DNA of 64,000 nucleotides, taken from Astrothelium macrocarpum. Lineage: Eukaryota > Ascomycota > Dothideomycetes > Trypetheliales > Trypetheliaceae. Position numbers and translations under genes: made by a program. The notes under the pieces are model-generated. The model saw only the letters and a program-made list of their open reading frames with translations, made no database searches and was not told the DNA's origin. Shown here one piece after another: positions 58,719-64,000 of this stretch. The DNA lies in the NCBI GenBank assembly GCA_021030915.1, contig JAGEMR010000136.1:1-64000 (forward strand), read 5' to 3'. Numbering within the stretch: position 1 is the stretch's first letter; every line of letters begins with the position of its first letter.

Positions 58719-60960
58719 ATGGCTCACGGATCGTCTGCGGACGAGGATGAACCGCGAGGTCCGGGATCTCTACGAATTGCTCGAAACACATCATTCCAAG
58801 CAGACAGCAGACCAACATGGACAAGAAACAGTCTCTGGGCGCCAATCGCTGCTATTGCTGTGGTTTCGACCAAAAACCTTTTCGAGCAGCAAAATTATCA
58901 CCACCCATTCCGACTATTGGTTTGGCAACAAGCCTTTGCATTATTCGTAATGCTCCTCCAGCATATCAAGACGCAGCGCCTCTCGATCCGGCCTATTTTA
59001 CAGCTTTCTGAATTTCTTAGAGAATTGATTCACTACCCACGCACTCAGTTGTTACACGCCGCTATATTGCTCAACGTTTCGTCTCTTCTCTATCTCCAAG
59101 CCATATTACATGTGCCAAACCTTGTAACATTGCTGATGCTTACAGTGCGTTTGTCTCATATACCGTAAGCCTTATTGCGCTGACATGCAACAGACTCTAA
59201 CAAACCCGGTGCAATCATTTGCTATGTCTACGTTTTATACACGAAACGTACAGAAGGATGCTGCCGCACGTATGACTTTTGCCCTGTTCATTGGCTGCAT
59301 CCTACTATACGATGAATATCGACTCTCAGTCACTGGATTGACCCTTAGCACCTTGTCACTCATCTGCATCAGAATTGCAAAAGCATCTGATGAATACAGG
59401 AATCCGCGAAGAGTACCGTCCATCCAAGGCAACTTCTATGTATCCGATAGCAAAGTCTTGGCCTTCTCTATATTCCTGAGTCTGCCTGTTTTGGCTGCTT
59501 GTTCCTTGATATTTGAACCTTCAGACATGATTTTCAGGCCAAGTGATTCGCTTTTTTACCCAACGCTCATTTTGAACGCCATCGCGAGCGCTGTTACTCT
59601 GGTTCTCGGTGGCTCCCTCGATATGCCTCCAGAAGAGCCCAGTGGCCTTTCAGATGCGGCTAAGCGTGACTGGCCTTCAGTTTGGCGTCTTAGTTTAGAC
59701 TTTGCCAAATCAGGCATGACCGCGTGGCTTTCTACTCTGGTGTGTCATCGAGGATATACAACGTGGGTACAAGCAATCGCGTACTTTGTTGGCTTTCTCG
59801 GGCTTGCCAGTCAAAGGATTATGGAGGCCTTCACGAAGAACAACACCAAAATCTCATCACCAGTCAATGACGAAAAGACAGTCAGTGCCAAGCTACCCAG
59901 CCGCACGTACCTCGGTCTTACAAGACGCGACTCTTCTGCAATGTATCAACTTCCTCATGGTCCTGCGGATGGATGGCAAGATCTTCCTAGAAGAGCCAAT
60001 GGGGCTTTGGCTGGTCATGGAGTTCCAAGGAGAGATCCAAAGGTTGGCATACAAGCCTATCGAATATCCATTACGTTGATCATCTTGGGATTGATCAGTT
60101 GGGTGCCTTACATGCGTGCAAACTTTCAGACTTCACCAACCAAAAATGTGGTACTGTCGAGGCCCTCGTTAGACACCGAATACCAAGCGTTGTTCAACTT
60201 TGATATTGTCGTCAGCATGCATCGAGAATCTCTGGCTTCCGTGTCCTCTGTTATATCACGAATCAATGAACTCAATGCTATTGCTACATCCCCAAGGATA
60301 TTCATATACACCAAGGATGAGCGTGCCGATACAACACAGCTGCAGCGAGACTTGGACGCGTTTGATGTCATTCAAGCTCCCAATGTGGGTCGAGAGTCCG
60401 AGACTTATCTTCGGCACATTGTTGCCAATTGGGATACTTTGGCAGACCATACTCTATTCATCCAGGCTGACATCCACAATCCTCGAGAGTTCTATGCACG
60501 TATCCAAGACTACTTCCAGCCCGAGACAGGAATGTTGAGCCTTGGGTTCAGCGGAAATACATGCGATTGTAGAAATTGTGGGGATCGCTGGGGATGGTCG
60601 GATAGCTCCGGCGTGCTTCTCGACATCTACGAAAAAGCTAATAGAAAGAGCTGTGGTCCAATGCTTTTGTCATACAAAGGACAATTCATTGCCTCGGCCA
60701 AACGCATCCGTGGTGTGAAGAGGGAGGTATACGAGGATTTGCACCAAGCATTGGTGGATCCTCATAGTTGGGCACACCAGCAAAAATATCTCCAAGGCCG
60801 ACCAGACTCACTAAATGCTCCGTACTTCGGTTATACTATGGAACGACTGTGGTCTACTCTGCTCCAGTGCTCTGACTTGGACGTCGCATGGAAATGTCCG
60901 ACTTTGTTGAGCGGGACCAGACGTGGAGGTAGCCCTGCTGATTGTCAGTGTTTCGATTGA
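58719..60960 (+). CDS. Multi-pass membrane protein fused to a DUF3431 domain
   Basis: Exons are 58719-59144 and 59194-60960 (730 residues). The N-terminal half has about nine hydrophobic segments (LWAPIAAIAVVSTKNLF, LLVWQQAFALFVMLLQH, MTFALFIGCILLYDEY, VLAFSIFLSLPVLAACSLIF and others), with a layout that reminds me of nucleotide-sugar (DMT/SLC35-type) transporters. A further segment near 450 (ISITLIILGLISWVPYM) precedes the DUF3431 domain (about 475-725): FDIVVSMHRES, VGRESETYLRHIVANWDTLADHTLFIQAD, and a Cys-rich end. DUF3431 is thought to be glycosyltransferase-like, but has no proven reaction that I know. The 49-bp intron GTGCGT...AACAG keeps frame. A role in the Golgi or cell surface is inference. 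Confidence 0.82.
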
Positions 60961-61215
60961 GTTGCGCTGGAATGGAATTTGCTCCCCATCTGTGTGTGAA
61001 CGAGGGTCCTACCTGATGAAAGAACTACAGATTTTGATGGAAGGTGTGAAAATTAATTGTTTTTCTGATTCACTAGATGGAAGGGGTGGCGTTGCTAGGC
61101 ACTTGTCCTGAGGGGGTTAGCGTTGCGTCTTTGCGAATACCCGTCCGCCGTACATGTTTACCTTTGTAAATATTCTATCCAGACTGATTGAAACACTTCA
61201 GTCTGATCACCCAAC

Positions 61216-63587
61216 ATGGAGAAGACCGCGCGACCATCAAATTCCCTGTTTGAAGTCTACTTGCGACTACGACCATCTGCTCTTGCTGGTGCCGAACGAT
61301 TTTTGGAGGTAGAAAATGGCGAAGACGCTCATCCGACTCACATTACTATCAAACCCCCGGCTTCAGATGCGCGGAAGAGAGCAGTTGAAAGATTTGCTTT
61401 CACAAGAGTCTTTGAAGAAAGAGCGGCACAATTGGACATTTTTGAAGGGACAGGGTTGCTGCAGCTGATAGAAGGCGTCTTGGGAGCAGAACGAAAAGAG
61501 GGTCGTGATGCATTAATCGCAACGTTAGGCGTTACTGGCTCAGGCAAGGTACGCAGTCACCGTCTGGTTCGTGAGGAAATACTGAGTAAATAGTCACATA
61601 CCATCCTTGGATCCAAGACGCAACGAGGCATCATACAACTCACTCTTGATGTACTGTACAACACAATACGCGACCGTTTGATCGATTTTCGCGATGAGCC
61701 TACCGCATTCGCAACCGTCGTTGCTGCAGATAACTCCGAGGCGTTTTTGTTTCCAGCATCGAACTTTCTGGATAATGTCTATGGTGATGGACAATCTGAG
61801 CGTGGAAACTCGCGAGCAACCACACCGCTTCTGGTAGGCAAATCATCGACACTACCAGCACAATCAAGCAACTCAAATGCACATTCTCATGTCTCTTCAC
61901 AAAACCTGTATCCGATAGTTCCTGTATACAACAACATGTCTCCAACCAAGACCATTACAGAATCGCGCCGACATGATTTCATTTCATCCGCTAAAGCGGC
62001 ACTGGGTTGGACTTTAAAGACAAGATCGTTTGCTAATAAGGAGACTGTTCCAACTTTAAAGGACTCGAGCGCTTGTATCAATCCATCCAAGCGGCACATA
62101 CCTCGTCCATCCGGGCTACCCCAAATTCCCTGCGTTGACAATGTCCACCTAAACACCGACAACACTGCCGAATATGCGATTGTTGTTTCAATGTACGAGG
62201 TTTACAATGATCGGATCTTTGACTTGCTTGGAGGAAGCTTTGGACAAACAAAGAATGGACCGCAAAGACGAAGGGCATTACTGTTCAAATCAACAGAACA
62301 ATCTCCAGACAGGAAAGTTGTTGCGGGTCTCAAGAAGGTGGTTTGTGGTAGTTTTGAAGAGGCGATAATGGTTCTAGAAACCGGGCTGATGGAGCGCAAA
62401 GTTGCGGGAACAGGAAGCAATGCCGTCAGCTCGCGAAGCCACGGCTTCTTCTGCCTCGAGGTGAAGAAGCGGGACAGGGCAACGAAAGGCCCTTGGAGTG
62501 GAAGTACAATGACAATCGTTGATTTGGCAGGTATGAATGGACTCCCCAAGGAAAAACCCAAAATACTCACGCTCTGAAAGGGTCTGAACGCGCACGAAAT
62601 GCTAGAACTGCAGGAGCCACGTTAGCAGAAGCCGGAAAGATCAACGAGAGCTTGATGTATCTTGGGCAATGTATGCAACTGCAAAGCGACAACCAAGACG
62701 GCAATAAGGCAAGACATCTCAATATACTTCTTCGGACGACTATTACTGACCTACTGCTATAGCAAAATATTGTTCCCTTCCGCCAATGCAAACTCACCGA
62801 GCTCCTCTTCTCCAACTCCTTTCCCTCAATATCCACACACATCCACCACGCCACCACACGGCACCACCCCCACCGCCCACCGCAAAAAGCCATCATGATC
62901 GTCACCGCCGACCCCATCGGCGACTTCAACGCCACCTCCCAAATCCTGCGCTACTCCGCACTCGCCCGCGAAGTCACCGTCCCACGCATCCCCTCCGTCA
63001 CCAGCACCATCCTCTGCGGCACCACCACCACCCACCCTCGGCCCAACACCAGCAGCAGCGGCCGCACGTCTCCTCTCTCCTCCGAAGACCTCGACGCGGC
63101 GCACGCGGAGATCGCGCGCCTGTCCGACGCCCTCGACATCGCGCAGCTGCAGCTCGCCGAGGAGAGCGCGCGCCGCCGCGCCGCGGAGGCGTCGTGGCTC
63201 GCGGCCGAAGACCGCGCGGCGACCGTCGAGGCGGAGGTGCGGGACGAGGTGTGTGGCGCGCTGGAGGCGCGGATGGTGGCGGAGCGGGCGCGGTGGATGG
63301 GCGCGTGGGCGGAGGAGAGCGAGCGCGGGGAGGCGAGGTGGGATGCGAAGGTGGAGATTTTGACGAGGGGGATGGGCGAGGATGGGGAGGGCGGGCAGGT
63401 GGAGATTTATGAGGATCCGGAGCCCGGGGTTGGGGAGAGACTGAGGGAGGTGGAGGAGGAGAATCGCAGGTTGAGGGAGAAGGTGGATGGGTTGGAGAGG
63501 GAGAGGTTGGGGAGGAGTCCGACGAAGAAGGTCAGGGCGCTGAAGACGAAGAAGTGGGGGTTGGAAGAGATGGGGGAGAGTCCGTGA
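61216..63587 (+). CDS. Kinesin motor protein
   Basis: Exons are 61216-61548, 61594-62530, 62581-62708 and 62763-63587 (740 residues). The motor starts VYLRLRPS at residue 14, has the P-loop GVTGSGKSHT (about 105-115) formed across intron 1, switch I NAVSSRSHG (about 389), switch II DLAGSERA across intron 2, and FRQCKLTELLFSNSF, then ADPIGDFNATSQILRYSALAREV. A stretch of about 100 residues rich in Ser and Asn (about 150-290) is inserted in the motor domain, as in kinesin-6-like motors. A coiled coil follows (about 520-700). Intron 3 must use a GC donor (AAG|GCAAGA...CTATAG); no GT donor is available. It moves along microtubules, but the cargo or spindle role cannot be told. Much of exon 4 is very GC-rich. 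Confidence 0.9.
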
Positions 63588-64000
63588 GGGGATGTTGGGT
63601 GCTGAGGTGGGTTTGATTGTAGGGTGATGATTTTGTGGGTTTTAGGTTGTCATGCGCCTTCATGTGGAGCCCTTTTTTTGTTTTTAAATTCATGTCACTA
63701 CGAATGCGTCTGTCTCTAAATTATCATACCCTCTCCGAAATAGACTTTTTAAGCTTTGAAAATGTCATCTTATTATTTCTCATGAGTCTAAAGAAAATAA
63801 TAGATGTGGGTAGTCAATGGATCTATAACGCAAAGGATGTTATGCTTTGCATTAAATGAGGATGCTGGCTTAAGAAATAGGATGAATATTTTTAACCGTA
63901 CTATGGTGGAGCTACAACAAACACAGGAATCAATGTATTGCCAAGACTGCTCCCATCTACAGCGCGGATATGTGCATTTAGCTGACTGGTCGTTCGTTCT
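63588..64000. other. Region after the kinesin gene
   Basis: About 410 bases at the window end. A 74-codon frame (63635-63859) rich in hydrophobic residues is not convincing. Nothing else recognised. Confidence 0.5.

Noticed and set aside
1..64000. tRNA, rRNA, CRISPR or riboswitch
   Set aside because: None was recognised by eye. A tRNAscan-SE and Infernal run would settle small RNAs; CRISPR is not expected in a eukaryote.

Overview
The window is nuclear DNA of a filamentous ascomycete (Pezizomycotina). The evidence is short GT-AG introns of about 45-60 bp with CTRAY-like branch sites, a Con7-type C2H2 regulator, a fungal NACHT-ankyrin protein, a DUF3431 protein, CmcJ/NvfI and LaeA-type enzymes, and a large AT-rich block whose repeat copies differ mainly by C-to-T and G-to-A changes, the mark of repeat-induced point mutation (RIP). 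The species cannot be told from the sequence.

Bases 1 to about 15,970 are a gene-free AT-rich block made of nested dead transposons. An older Ty3/gypsy element (76-5148 plus 11878-12656) is split by a complete 6.7 kb copy of the same family (5149-11877, 396-bp LTRs, TATTG target duplication). It also carries a Fot1/pogo-type DNA transposon (2462-4326) and the end of another (1-75). To the right are the 3' part of a further DNA transposon (12657-13319) and a complete one with clear inverted repeats (13899-15749). The younger gypsy copy has an antisense reading frame next to its 3' LTR.

The composition switches abruptly to ordinary gene DNA at about 15.97 kb. The first genes look accessory: a GST joined to a CmcJ/NvfI-like oxygenase but broken by one base, an MFS drug-type pump broken by a stop and a frameshift, a LaeA-type methyltransferase, a second and intact MFS transporter, and the broken tail of a large helical repeat protein. 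The first four could be a small decaying secondary-metabolism or detoxification cluster.

From 27 to 40 kb the content is mostly housekeeping: an acidic nuclear protein, a short-chain reductase, ribosomal protein S16 (uS9) divergent from an Ats1/Kti13-like RCC1 protein, the Rad9 checkpoint-clamp subunit divergent from the thiamine enzyme Thi20, and the DEAD-box helicase Dbp2 with a long intron. A gene-poor stretch of 5.3 kb leads to the Con7 regulator (45.2-46.7 kb). After another 2.2 kb without genes come a mitochondrial PPR protein, an F-box/LRR protein, a NACHT-ankyrin NLR-like gene with one in-frame TAG, a membrane protein fused to DUF3431, and a kinesin.

Exon boundaries were inferred by eye from splice signals, reading frame and family resemblance. 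No database search was run.
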